From positions 19,732-83,731 of the forward strand of contig NZ_LUJK01000009.1 of NCBI RefSeq assembly GCF_001601825.1: DNA of 64,000 nucleotides, read 5' to 3'. The notes below the pieces were generated by a model that was not told where the DNA came from, made no database searches, and saw nothing but the letters and a program-made list of their open reading frames with translations. Source of the DNA: Limnobacter sp. CACIAM 66H1 (GTDB lineage: Bacteria > Pseudomonadota > Gammaproteobacteria > Burkholderiales > Burkholderiaceae_B). Of this stretch, positions 18,799-27,560 are shown piece after piece (position 1 is the first letter of the stretch; each line of letters opens with the position of its first letter). The translations under genes were made by a program, and so were the position numbers.

Positions 18799-19710
18799 AT
18801 GATTGAGAAGGCAGGGCGCAGTTGCCCGATTCGATACCAGTACGGTGCGGCCAAAATTGCACAGGTCCCCGCTACACAATGCGATGTGTTGTATGTGGTC
18901 GGTGGTTTGTATGGCAACCCATTTGCGCTGGATTCGATTGAAAAACTGGCCTCGAGAGAATCGGGCAATGTTCGCATTTGTTTCAATGGCGACTTTAACT
19001 GGTTCAACAAATCGCTTGAAGACTTTGTTCACATTAACCAGCGTGTGTTGAATCACGATTGCATTCTGGGCAACGTGGAAGCTGAACTTGGCGAACCTTT
19101 GGATGTGGCTGATTGCGGCTGTGCCTATCCCGAAAATGTGGATCAAGGCGTGGTGGACCGGTCGAACTTCATTCATACCGAGCTGAAGCGGTGCGCACAA
19201 CAACAACCCGAGTTGCTGAGCAAGTTGTTGGCCAAACCTTTCTTTGCACGGTACAGCGTGGATGAATTGAAGGTGGCTGTGGTGCACGGCGATGGCGATT
19301 CACTGGCCGGTTGGCGTTTTGACCCTGCTCACTTGAAGCAAACGGATGAAGCTTTGTGGCGTGCCGCTTTGTTTGAAAAAGCACAGGTGAACGTATTTGC
19401 CAGCAGCCACACTTGCAGTGCCGGGTTTCACCCGGAGCCACTGCCCAATGGGCAAACCGGATTGATCAGCAACAACGGTGCAGCCGGAATGCCCAGCGCG
19501 CAGATGGACGGGCTCTTCACTCGAATTTCAATGACGTCTTTGAACAACCCCGCTTTGGTGTTTCAATCCACGCAGTTGAACGGCGTGTGGATTGAGCAGG
19601 TGCGTGTTCAATTTGATCAAACTGCATGGCAGCAGCATTTTTTAAGGCATTGGCCCGAGGGTACTGCTGCGCATACTTCGTATTTCAAACGAATCAGCGA
19701 AGGTATTTAA
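18799..19710 (+). CDS. Metallophosphoesterase-like protein in the phosphonate transporter operon
   Basis: 303 residues, starting 3 bp after the ATPase stop, so an operon member. The order of motifs follows calcineurin-like phosphoesterases: a GxxYGN block (residues 36-40), FNGDFNWF with D65, GNVEAE (91-96) where GNHE is usual, VVHGDGDS with H163, and FASSHTC with H204. In the family the first block is DxHGN; here the D and H are replaced by G36 and Y38, so one metal site may be altered. A phosphoesterase acting on the imported phosphorus compound is the natural guess, but specificity and even activity are uncertain. The end overlaps the convergent gamma-glutamyltransferase gene by 4 bp. Confidence 0.75.
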   Translation: MIEKAGRSCPIRYQYGAAKIAQVPATQCDVLYVVGGLYGNPFALDSIEKLASRESGNVRICFNGDFNWFNKSLEDFVHINQRVLNHDCILGNVEAELGEPLDVADCGCAYPENVDQGVVDRSNFIHTELKRCAQQQPELLSKLLAKPFFARYSVDELKVAVVHGDGDSLAGWRFDPAHLKQTDEALWRAALFEKAQVNVFASSHTCSAGFHPEPLPNGQTGLISNNGAAGMPSAQMDGLFTRISMTSLNNPALVFQSTQLNGVWIEQVRVQFDQTAWQQHFLRHWPEGTAAHTSYFKRISEGI

Positions 19711-21299
19711 ACACAGGCCACTGAACCATCCGAACGTGGGTCAGCCGCCCCTTCCATCATGCCGTTGGGGTGACGTACCACCGCACCCGCATGCCCCATG
19801 GTGTCGCTAAAAGCTTCTGGCAGTACCTCCAGTACATGGCCTGCGTCGCGCAGTTGTGCAACCAGATTGTCATCAAACCGGTTTTCCAGTTTCAAGGTGG
19901 TGCTTTGCTCTCCCCAGGTGCGGCCCAACAGCCAGCGCGGTGCGGTTACCGCAGTTTGCAAAGGCTGATTGAACAAGGCATAGCGGCTAAACACTGCAGC
20001 TTGAGTTTGAGGTTGACCCTCGCCACCCATGGTCCCGTAAACCATGCTGCGACCATCTTTGAAACGCGCCATGGCCGGGTTCAGAGTGTGGAAAGGTTTG
20101 CGGCCTGGCTCCAACCTGTGCAGCGCGTCCTCTTTCAATGAAAAACTGATGCCACGGTTTTGCCACATCACCCCGGTTGATGGGCACACCACGCCCGAAC
20201 CGAATTCCCAGAACACGCTTTGAATAAAGCTGGCGGTGCGGCCTTCGCTGTCAATGCAACCCATCCAGATGGTGTCGCCCTGCCAGGGGTCTTGGGGCCA
20301 AGGCAGGGCTTGTTGCATGTCAATTTTCTTCGCACGTTCGGCCAATGCTTCACGGGTCAGAAAATCGCTGGGGTTCACAGTCATGTAGGCGGGGTCAGTG
20401 CAATAGCGGTCGCGCACCAGAAAGGCCTGCTTGGTACTTTCCACCATGCCATGCAGGTACTCAAATCCTTCAGCCTGCTTGATACCCAGCGTGTCGAACA
20501 TGCCCAGAATCATGAGTGATGCCATGCCTTGAGTGGGCGGTGTCATGTTGTAAATCGTGCTGTTATTCAGCTCGGTTTGCAGTGGGGTCACAAACTGCGC
20601 ATGGTGACTGTTCAAATCAGCCAAGCTGATCGGGCTGCCCACGCGGGCCAAATCCTCGGCCATGGCTTGCGCCAGCTCGCCACGATAAAAATCGTCAAGG
20701 CCAGCCTTACCCATGCGTGCAAGGGTGTCGCCCAAAGCAGTTTGCTTGAGTACGCTGCCTTCAACCGGTACCTGACCATCCATCAAAAAATGTTCGGCAA
20801 AGCCAGGGGCAGTGGACAGCTCATCGAACTTCACGCGGGTTAAACGTTCCTGACTGCTGCTCACAGCCACACCATTTCGCGCGTGGATGACGGCGTCGCT
20901 GAGCAGGCGGTTCAAAGGCAATTTGCCGCCCCATTGTGTGGCCACCTCCCGGGCTTTGATCCAGCCACCGACTGTTCCCGCTGCAGTGAGCGCAGCCAAT
21001 GGCCCGCGGTTGGGAATGCTGTCGAACCCTTGATCCGTGTAAAAAGCCCGCGTGGCTTTTGTTGCCGCCTTGCCGCAGGCATCAATTCCCAAGGGGGCTT
21101 TGCCAGGTTCGCTGAGCAGCCAGAAACCGTCACCACCAATCGAGTTCATGTGCGGGTACACCACTGCAATTGTCGCTGCAGCAGCGATCATGGCCTCCGC
21201 GGCGTTGCCGCCTTCTTTCAACACATCCCGGCCAGCCTGTGCAGCCAAATGGTGGGGCGCAACGAACACGCCACCCAGTGCGCGTTTGGTATGAATCAT
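19707..21299 (-). CDS. Gamma-glutamyltransferase family protein
   Basis: 530 residues, with family elements GGNAAEAMIAAAATIAVVYPHMNSIGGDGF at the N-terminus, ALPWPQDPWQGDTIWMGCID containing the expected nucleophilic Thr (GDTIWM) at the start of the small subunit, and GMMEGAADPRSDGSVACV at the end. These enzymes self-cleave and hydrolyse or transfer gamma-glutamyl groups, and relatives act as cephalosporin acylases. There is no signal peptide, unlike periplasmic GGT, so a cytoplasmic amidase role is possible. It overlaps the previous gene tail to tail. Confidence 0.9.
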   Translation of the reverse strand: MIHTKRALGGVFVAPHHLAAQAGRDVLKEGGNAAEAMIAAAATIAVVYPHMNSIGGDGFWLLSEPGKAPLGIDACGKAATKATRAFYTDQGFDSIPNRGPLAALTAAGTVGGWIKAREVATQWGGKLPLNRLLSDAVIHARNGVAVSSSQERLTRVKFDELSTAPGFAEHFLMDGQVPVEGSVLKQTALGDTLARMGKAGLDDFYRGELAQAMAEDLARVGSPISLADLNSHHAQFVTPLQTELNNSTIYNMTPPTQGMASLMILGMFDTLGIKQAEGFEYLHGMVESTKQAFLVRDRYCTDPAYMTVNPSDFLTREALAERAKKIDMQQALPWPQDPWQGDTIWMGCIDSEGRTASFIQSVFWEFGSGVVCPSTGVMWQNRGISFSLKEDALHRLEPGRKPFHTLNPAMARFKDGRSMVYGTMGGEGQPQTQAAVFSRYALFNQPLQTAVTAPRWLLGRTWGEQSTTLKLENRFDDNLVAQLRDAGHVLEVLPEAFSDTMGHAGAVVRHPNGMMEGAADPRSDGSVACV

Positions 21300-21467
21300 C
21301 TTCAGAAATTATTCGTCGTAAATCGATGTTTAATTGTCTTGAATTATTTTTTAACTCGCCATTCAGTAAAACCCGATTTATTGAGCCCGGACTGATCAAA
21401 AATTCATCAATTTTCTAAATATGTTCTAATAGGGAGGTTCAAAAAGTAAACGAATGGAGCGGTGACC

Positions 21468-23027
21468 ATGTCGACAGAAATAGAAAATACCGAGTATGAA
21501 CACACCGAACACAAGTTGAGCTTGCGCAATTTACAGACCTCTGATTACCCCGATATCAAGCGAATTATGGAGGTGGTCTACCACAGCGCTGGCGGTGCTT
21601 TGCCAGAAGCCAAATTTCGTTCAATTCTAAAAACATTTCCGGAAGGGCAAATTTGCATTGAAGACGATGGCAAGGTGATTGCCGCGGCCTTTGCAGTGGT
21701 GGTCGACTATGACAAGTTTGGCGACAAACACACTTACATGGAGATCACCGGCAACATTTACGCCACCACGCATGACCCCAAGGGTGACGTGTTATACGGC
21801 ATTGATGTGTTTGCGGATCCTGAATACCGCAACATGCGTTTGGGTCGCCGCCTGTACGAGGCGCGCAAGGAATTGTGCCAAAACCTCAACCTTCGCGCCA
21901 TCATGGCGGGCGGGCGAATTCCCGGTTACAAAGCGCACATGAAAGACATGTCGCCGCAGCAGTACATTGCCGCAGTGAAACGCAAAGACATTTACGACCC
22001 GATTCTTACTTTTCAGCTCAGCAACGACTTTGAAGTGAAGCAGGTGCTGAAAGGCTATTTACCGGAAGACAAAGAATCGCAGGGCTATGCCACCTTGCTG
22101 GAGTGGTTCAACATCTACTATGAACCCGAAAAGCCCATGCTGTTTGGCGCACCCAAAACCACCGCACGCCTGGGTTGTGTGCAGTGGCAAATGCGTGAAT
22201 TCCACAGCGTGGAAGACGTGGTGAAACAGGCCGAGTACTTCATCAACGCGCTTTCAGATTACCGTTGTGATGTCGCCCTGTTCCCCGAATTTTTCAATGC
22301 ACCCCTGATGGGTTTGGCGGGCAATGGCAATTCCTTGGAGGCGATTCGTCACCTCGCCACTTACACCGATCAAATTCGCGACGAGATGAGTCGCATGGCG
22401 GTGAGCTACAACATCAATGTGGTGGCCGGTTCCATGCCGGTGATGGAAGATGGTGCCTTGTACAACGTGGCCTATTTGTGCCGCCGAGATGGCACTGTGG
22501 AGGCGCAATACAAAATTCACCCCACTCCGCATGAAAAACGTGAGTGGATGATGGAGGGTGGCAGCAACCTGAGTGTGTTTGACACCGACTTTGGCAAGAT
22601 CGGAATCCTGATTTGTTACGACTCCGAGTTTCCTGAGTTGTCGCGTGTGCTGGCCGACAAAGACATGCAAATTTTGTTGGTTCCTTTCTGGACAGACACC
22701 AAAAACGGATACCTGCGCGTGCGCCGTTGCGCCCAGGCCCGTGCCATTGAAAATGAGTGCTATGTGGCCATTTCAGGCAGTTTTGGTAACTTGCCCAAGG
22801 TGGACAATGTCGACATTCAGTACGGGCAAACTGCGGTGTTCTCACCCTCTGATTTCGCATTTCCACACGACGCCATCATGGCGGAAACCACACCCAACAC
22901 CGAGATGACCCTGATTGTGGATGTGGACCTGGACAAGCTTCAAATTCTGAAAAACGAAGGTTCGGTTCGCAATTACCTCGATCGCCGCCGCGACTTGTAC
23001 AAAGTGGTGTGGTTAGGCGACGAGTGA
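21468..23027 (+). CDS. GNAT acetyltransferase fused to carbon-nitrogen hydrolase
   Basis: About 519 residues. The N-terminal ~200 form a GNAT domain (LRNLQTSDYPDIKRIMEVVYH and the acetyl-CoA region VFADPEYRNMRLGRRLYEAR). The C-terminal part is a nitrilase-superfamily hydrolase with the catalytic triad E274 (ALFPEFF), K349 (QYKIHP) and C383 (LICYDSEFPE). Such fusions are widespread and annotated as bifunctional, with unknown substrate. The ATG at 21468 has GGAG at suitable distance; a GTG at 21462 is less good. Its 3' end overlaps the convergent MocR gene by 15 bp. Confidence 0.93.
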   Translation: MSTEIENTEYEHTEHKLSLRNLQTSDYPDIKRIMEVVYHSAGGALPEAKFRSILKTFPEGQICIEDDGKVIAAAFAVVVDYDKFGDKHTYMEITGNIYATTHDPKGDVLYGIDVFADPEYRNMRLGRRLYEARKELCQNLNLRAIMAGGRIPGYKAHMKDMSPQQYIAAVKRKDIYDPILTFQLSNDFEVKQVLKGYLPEDKESQGYATLLEWFNIYYEPEKPMLFGAPKTTARLGCVQWQMREFHSVEDVVKQAEYFINALSDYRCDVALFPEFFNAPLMGLAGNGNSLEAIRHLATYTDQIRDEMSRMAVSYNINVVAGSMPVMEDGALYNVAYLCRRDGTVEAQYKIHPTPHEKREWMMEGGSNLSVFDTDFGKIGILICYDSEFPELSRVLADKDMQILLVPFWTDTKNGYLRVRRCAQARAIENECYVAISGSFGNLPKVDNVDIQYGQTAVFSPSDFAFPHDAIMAETTPNTEMTLIVDVDLDKLQILKNEGSVRNYLDRRRDLYKVVWLGDE

Positions 23028-24455
23028 GGCGTCAAAGAGGGCTCCCAACTTTGCAATCGCCACTGCGGTGTCGTCTGTCACCGGGTGGCCACAGTTCAGC
23101 CGTAAACAGTTTTTGTACAGGCCGCTGGCAGAGAATACGCTGCCTGGCATGTAGGCCACTTTTCGGGCAATCGCCTTGTTGAACAAGGCTGCAGTGTCGA
23201 CATCGCCTAGCAGTTCAACCCATAACACGAAACCACCTTTGGGTTCTGAAATTCGGGTGCCCTGCGGAAAATGTTTCAGTACCAAACTGCCCATGGCTCG
23301 CACCTGCGTTTCAAACTGCTGGCGCAGGGTGCGCAAGTGCCGCTCAAAAGATCCTTTCTCCAGATAATGCGCAACAGCCACCTGTGTGATCGGGTTGGTG
23401 GAGCCACTTAAAATTCGCTTTTTCGACAACACCCGTGCGGCGTACTTGCCGCCTGCCACATAGCCGATTCGTAGCGACGGGCTCAGTGATTTCGAAAATG
23501 AACCACACATGAGAACCCGGTCGCTCTGCTTGCCGGCTTTCAATGGCCGTGGTCGAAAACGCTCGAAGTACAGGTCGGCATACACATTGTCTTCTACAAT
23601 CGGAAAATCATATTTCTCGGCCAACTCCAGCAGTTTTTTTCGGTTGGCATCGGGCATGACAGAACCCATGGGGTTGCTGGCCGTGGGGCACACAATACAG
23701 GCCGCGATTCGGGTTTGCTTCACTGCAATTTCCAGTGCTTCAAGCGACATGCCATTTTCCGGACTGCTCGGAATTTCCAGTGCGCGCAAGCCCAGTGATT
23801 CAATCATTTGCAGCAGCAAGTAATAACCGGGCGACTCAACTGCCACAATGTCGTTGTGTTTGGCCACGCTTTGCAAGGCGAGGCTGAGCGCTTCAGTACA
23901 CCCATCGGTGATCACCAACTCATCGCGTTTCAATTTCATGCCCATCAACTCAAAGCGCTGTTGCAGTTGCTGCACCAGTTCAGGTTGATTGGGTTCAACG
24001 TGGCTACCCAAGGTGAGCAGGTCAGGGCGGGTACGGTTCACAGTGGCGTAGCTTCTACGCAAGGTGGCAATTGGCAGCAATTCATGGGCTGGGAATGCAA
24101 CGCCCAGTGGTGCCACACCTTCGCGGGTGGAGCTTCTGAGCAGCATGGCGATTTGATTGGCCACCTCCAGGTTCACCGGTGGCTCCAGCACGATTGAATC
24201 AGGCGCCTGCGTACAGGCCGCAGCACTGGGCAGGGTGCGGGCTTGCACGTAATAACCTGACTTGGCCACAGGTTGCACATAGCCCCGGTCTTCCAGCAGG
24301 TTCAATGCTTTTTGTACTGTGTCGATGGAGTAATGCCATTGCTCTGAGAGCTTCCGGATCGACGGCAGTTTGTACCCCGCTGCAAAGTGATTGTTCTCAA
24401 TCAAGGCCTGCAGGTTCAACGCCAGTGTTTCGTATTTGCAAGAGGAGCTGTCCAT
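23013..24455 (-). CDS. MocR-type regulator (GntR wHTH plus aminotransferase domain)
   Basis: 480 residues. An N-terminal GntR winged helix (LIENNHFAAGYKLPSIRKLS, then SIDTVQKALNLLEDRGYV) is followed by a fold-type I aminotransferase-like domain with the PLP lysine in CGSFSKSLSPSLRIGYV. MocR proteins bind PLP and regulate neighbouring genes, usually from repeated sites. It lies 3 bp downstream of an MFS gene on the same strand; three copies of a decanucleotide lie in the MFS/LysE divergent promoter region and are the likely target. The effector is probably an amino compound, given the LysE exporter. Confidence 0.93.
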   Translation of the reverse strand: MDSSSCKYETLALNLQALIENNHFAAGYKLPSIRKLSEQWHYSIDTVQKALNLLEDRGYVQPVAKSGYYVQARTLPSAAACTQAPDSIVLEPPVNLEVANQIAMLLRSSTREGVAPLGVAFPAHELLPIATLRRSYATVNRTRPDLLTLGSHVEPNQPELVQQLQQRFELMGMKLKRDELVITDGCTEALSLALQSVAKHNDIVAVESPGYYLLLQMIESLGLRALEIPSSPENGMSLEALEIAVKQTRIAACIVCPTASNPMGSVMPDANRKKLLELAEKYDFPIVEDNVYADLYFERFRPRPLKAGKQSDRVLMCGSFSKSLSPSLRIGYVAGGKYAARVLSKKRILSGSTNPITQVAVAHYLEKGSFERHLRTLRQQFETQVRAMGSLVLKHFPQGTRISEPKGGFVLWVELLGDVDTAALFNKAIARKVAYMPGSVFSASGLYKNCLRLNCGHPVTDDTAVAIAKLGALFDASLVA

Positions 24456-24458
24456 GGT

Positions 24459-25616
24459 TCAAGCCTCGGTTTGCTTTTTCAGTTGCCACACCATGAACAT
24501 GCCAGCCACCATCAAGGCCGCCGCCAGGTACAGCGAGCCGCGATAGGTGCCCGTGCGTTCAGCGATCAAACCGGCCAAGGCGGGCGCCGCAATTTGCGAC
24601 ACGCCATAACTGAGTGTCATGCGTGCCATGGCCTTGCTGGGGTTGGCGGGGAATTGCCTGCCTGCAATGCTCAAGGTCAGGTTCACAATGCCGGCGAATG
24701 TACCGCCAAACAGCACAGCGCTGACCATGTTGGCCCAGTATCCGTCGATCAGGGCTGCCATCACAATCGAGATGATTTGCAGCAGGTAAGCCAATACAAG
24801 GGCTTCAAACACGCCGGTGACGCGCGCCACGCGGTCCCATATGAACGAGGAGGGAATTGCAGCCAAACCAACCACCACCCACACCCAGGGGCCTTTGCCC
24901 TGAAGTTCGGGCAAGGTTTCAGCAATGGCCACAATAAAGGTGGCGCTGATCACATAGCCAAAACCGGCACAGAAGTAGGCGCCCAGCATCAATCGCATCC
25001 ATTTCGCACTGGGCGGTGGTACATCAGCCACCTGTGCTTCAGTGCTGCCTGCTTTGGCGGGCTTTGGCATCCATATCCAGGCTGGTACGAAGAAAAGAAT
25101 TCCCACCACCCCCAGCACCCACCATTGTTGGTTCCAGGCCAGGTGGTCGACCATGGCCATGACCGCAAGGCCAGACAACACCAGGCCCATGCCCGCGCCG
25201 GCGAAATGCAAGCCCAGTTCGGTTTTCAGGTTCTGGCGGGCCAGCCAGTTCATGATCAAGCCTGAAGCAATCAACATACCTGCCGTGCTGGACACACCCG
25301 AAATAAAGCGCAGAAAGACCCACAGGTTCGTGTCGGTGGTCAGTCCCATGCCGATGGTGCTGAATACCGCCACAATCAGGCCAAAACGGTACAGCAAGTA
25401 TTTGTAATTCAGGTTGCTCAGTGTGGACGCCAGCAAGGCACCGCTGATGTAGCCGATGTAATTGACCGTGGCCAGCCAGCCACCATCAAAGGCGCTTAAG
25501 CCAGCCTGCTCGCGCATGATGGGCAGCAAGGGGGTGTAAGAAAAGCGGGCCAAACCCACGGTCAGGACGAGTGAACACATACCTGCGGCAATGACTTGCC
25601 AACGTTCCAGTTTCAT
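24459..25616 (-). CDS. MFS transporter, YbfB/YjiJ-like
   Basis: 385 residues with twelve predicted transmembrane segments and the YbfB/YjiJ-type beginning LVLTVGLARFSYTPLLPIM. The substrate is unknown. I choose the ATG of MKLERWQV at 25616; an upstream TTG at 25640 would add eight residues. The MocR gene follows within 3 bp, and the promoter faces that of the lysE gene across repeated ATCTGTACTG sites, so the two transporters are probably co-regulated. Confidence 0.88.
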   Translation of the reverse strand: MKLERWQVIAAGMCSLVLTVGLARFSYTPLLPIMREQAGLSAFDGGWLATVNYIGYISGALLASTLSNLNYKYLLYRFGLIVAVFSTIGMGLTTDTNLWVFLRFISGVSSTAGMLIASGLIMNWLARQNLKTELGLHFAGAGMGLVLSGLAVMAMVDHLAWNQQWWVLGVVGILFFVPAWIWMPKPAKAGSTEAQVADVPPPSAKWMRLMLGAYFCAGFGYVISATFIVAIAETLPELQGKGPWVWVVVGLAAIPSSFIWDRVARVTGVFEALVLAYLLQIISIVMAALIDGYWANMVSAVLFGGTFAGIVNLTLSIAGRQFPANPSKAMARMTLSYGVSQIAAPALAGLIAERTGTYRGSLYLAAALMVAGMFMVWQLKKQTEA

Positions 25617-25650
25617 GGGGGCCACCCGCACAGAAGTCAATGGTCAGAAG

Positions 25651-25714
25651 CAGTACAGATTTTTTACCGCGTATTCTGTACTGCACATTATTTCATTATC
25701 CTGAATCTGTACTG
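25651..25714. promoter_or_regulatory. Three ATCTGTACTG repeats, probable MocR operator
   Basis: ATCTGTACTG occurs at 25705-25714 and, with one mismatch (TTCTGTACTG), at 25674-25683 in direct orientation; an exact inverted copy (CAGTACAGAT) is at 25651-25660. The direct copies are 31 bp apart, about three helical turns. This arrangement between divergent MFS and lysE genes matches the repeated sites bound by MocR dimers. Confidence 0.65.
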
Positions 25715-25772
25715 AAAATGCAAAAATTCTTACAGTGAGTGTTCCATTTTTACTCCATGAAAGGAGTTCGCC

Positions 25773-26375
25773 ATGCAGCACTTTCAAGCCATCGCTTTGT
25801 TTGCGTTTTTAAGCATCATCACGCCCGGACCCAACAACCTGATGATCATGACCAGCAGCATGAATTTTGGTGTGCGAAAAAGCCTGCCGCATTTCTTCGG
25901 CATCATTGTGGGCTTTCCGCTGATGCTGGTGGCCATGGGGCTTGGTTTGAATGCTGTGTTTGAAAGCCTGCCCTGGTTTCACAATGCACTGTTGGTGTTC
26001 AGCTTGCTGATGATGGTGTATTTGGCGTGGCGAATTGCCAGCTTTTCACCTTCCGAGGATGCGCTGAAACCTGGTTCCAGGCCCTTGAGCTTTGTCAACG
26101 CCGTGCTGTTTCAATGGGTCAATCCCAAAGCCTGGTTCATGGCGACTGCCGCCGTGGCCCTGTTTCCCGCCCGCTCGAATACGCCTGTGCTGGATGTGTT
26201 GATGGTGGCCGTGATCATGGCCAGTGTGGGCCTGTTGTGTGTGGGCGTGTGGCTGGTGTTGGGTGCGCGCTTGCGGGCTTTTATCAACAGCCCGCTGCGC
26301 TTGAAGTGGTTCAACGGAACCATGGCTGCCAGCCTGGTGCTGTTTTTCGCGTACAGCACCGCACAGGCCGTTTGA
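25773..26375 (+). CDS. LysE-family amino acid exporter
   Basis: 200 residues, six hydrophobic segments, and the LysE/RhtB signature near the N-terminus (FLSIITPGPNNLMIMTSSMNFGVRKSLPHFFGI). Such proteins export amino acids or related compounds. AAAGGAG lies 7 bp before the ATG. The promoter region carries the probable MocR sites. The stop is only 4 bp from that of the convergent desaturase gene. Confidence 0.92.
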   Translation: MQHFQAIALFAFLSIITPGPNNLMIMTSSMNFGVRKSLPHFFGIIVGFPLMLVAMGLGLNAVFESLPWFHNALLVFSLLMMVYLAWRIASFSPSEDALKPGSRPLSFVNAVLFQWVNPKAWFMATAAVALFPARSNTPVLDVLMVAVIMASVGLLCVGVWLVLGARLRAFINSPLRLKWFNGTMAASLVLFFAYSTAQAV

Positions 26376-26379
26376 TCGA

Positions 26380-27534
26380 TCAAGGCAAGGACAGTCGCCA
26401 GATATTCCAGGTGGTGGTGCCAAACTGGCGCGTGAAACTGCCCTTGTTGTAGGGCAAGCCATACCGGGCTGCCAAGGCCTGCACCCGTGGTGACATTTCT
26501 GCGTAGCGGTTGGCAGGAATGTCCGGGAACAGGTGATGTTCAATTTGGTGGCTCAGGTTGCCCGACAAAATATGGAACAGTTTGCCGCCTTGAATGTTAC
26601 AGCTGCCCAGCAGTTGGCGCACATACCAGGCTGCGCGGGTTTCGCCTTCCACTTCTTCCTTGGTGAAGTGGTGCACACCTGCCGGGAAGTGGCCGCAGAA
26701 AATAATCACATTTGACCAAATATTGCGAATGCCGTTGGCAATCAAATTGGCCACAACGGTGAAGCCCATGGCCACCAAGGCAATGTGCACAATGTCAAAG
26801 CCGAAGAACACCGTGAACGGCACGGTGACCGCGGCGCCCAGCAAAGGCCAGCACACATAATCCTTTAACAGCTGGTGGCGCACCTTCCAGCCAATGCGTT
26901 TCAGCATGGGGATCACCTCCTTCCAGCTTTTCTGGCCAGCCATGAGTTTGTCTGCTTCCAGATCGTGCAGGGCCACACCCCACTGAAACAGCATCATCAA
27001 CACAAAATTGATGACCGGGTTGAACAGGTACTTGGCATGCCAGCGTTGGTCGTCGGTAACCCGCAGCACACCGTAGCCAATGTCGGGGTCTTTGCCGTGC
27101 ACATTGGTCCAGGTGTGATGCACTACGTTGTGGCTGTGTTTCCATTGGTCAGAAGGGCAGACGTTGTCCCATTCCCAGGTGTTGGATTGAATATTGGGAT
27201 CGCGCATCCAGTCGAACTGGGCGTGCATGATGTTGTGCCCCAGCTCCATGTTCTCAATGCTTTTCGATACCCCCAACATGATCGCGCCCAGTAGCAGCAC
27301 GGCCCAGAACTGTGGCCAGCCGGTGAATGGCCATTCGCTCATCGGCAATAGGAAAAAGCTGAGAAACACCACAATACGCCCGGCCAGCATCAGGCTGCGC
27401 TGCCATTTGATGACGGAGAGGATGTAAGCGCGGTCCTTGCTACCCAGCGAGTCAGCAATTTCATTGCGTATGGCGTCCATTTCGCGACCGAATTCCTCAA
27501 TGTCGCTGGCGCTCAAATGTTTTGGCATGCCCAT
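26380..27534 (-). CDS. Membrane fatty acid desaturase
   Basis: 384 residues starting at ATG 27534, which has AGGAGA before it; the frame runs further upstream but over the end of the previous gene. Three histidine boxes are visible: HNIMH, HSHNVVHH and HQIEHH, the last with the variant typical of acyl-lipid/linoleoyl-CoA type desaturases. Four transmembrane segments flank them. It introduces a double bond into membrane fatty acids using electrons from a ferredoxin-type donor, almost certainly the reductase encoded just upstream, whose gene ends 26 bp before this start. Confidence 0.92.
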   Translation of the reverse strand: MGMPKHLSASDIEEFGREMDAIRNEIADSLGSKDRAYILSVIKWQRSLMLAGRIVVFLSFFLLPMSEWPFTGWPQFWAVLLLGAIMLGVSKSIENMELGHNIMHAQFDWMRDPNIQSNTWEWDNVCPSDQWKHSHNVVHHTWTNVHGKDPDIGYGVLRVTDDQRWHAKYLFNPVINFVLMMLFQWGVALHDLEADKLMAGQKSWKEVIPMLKRIGWKVRHQLLKDYVCWPLLGAAVTVPFTVFFGFDIVHIALVAMGFTVVANLIANGIRNIWSNVIIFCGHFPAGVHHFTKEEVEGETRAAWYVRQLLGSCNIQGGKLFHILSGNLSHQIEHHLFPDIPANRYAEMSPRVQALAARYGLPYNKGSFTRQFGTTTWNIWRLSLP

Positions 27535-27560
27535 GTTGTGTCTCCTGCTTCCCGAGTTGC

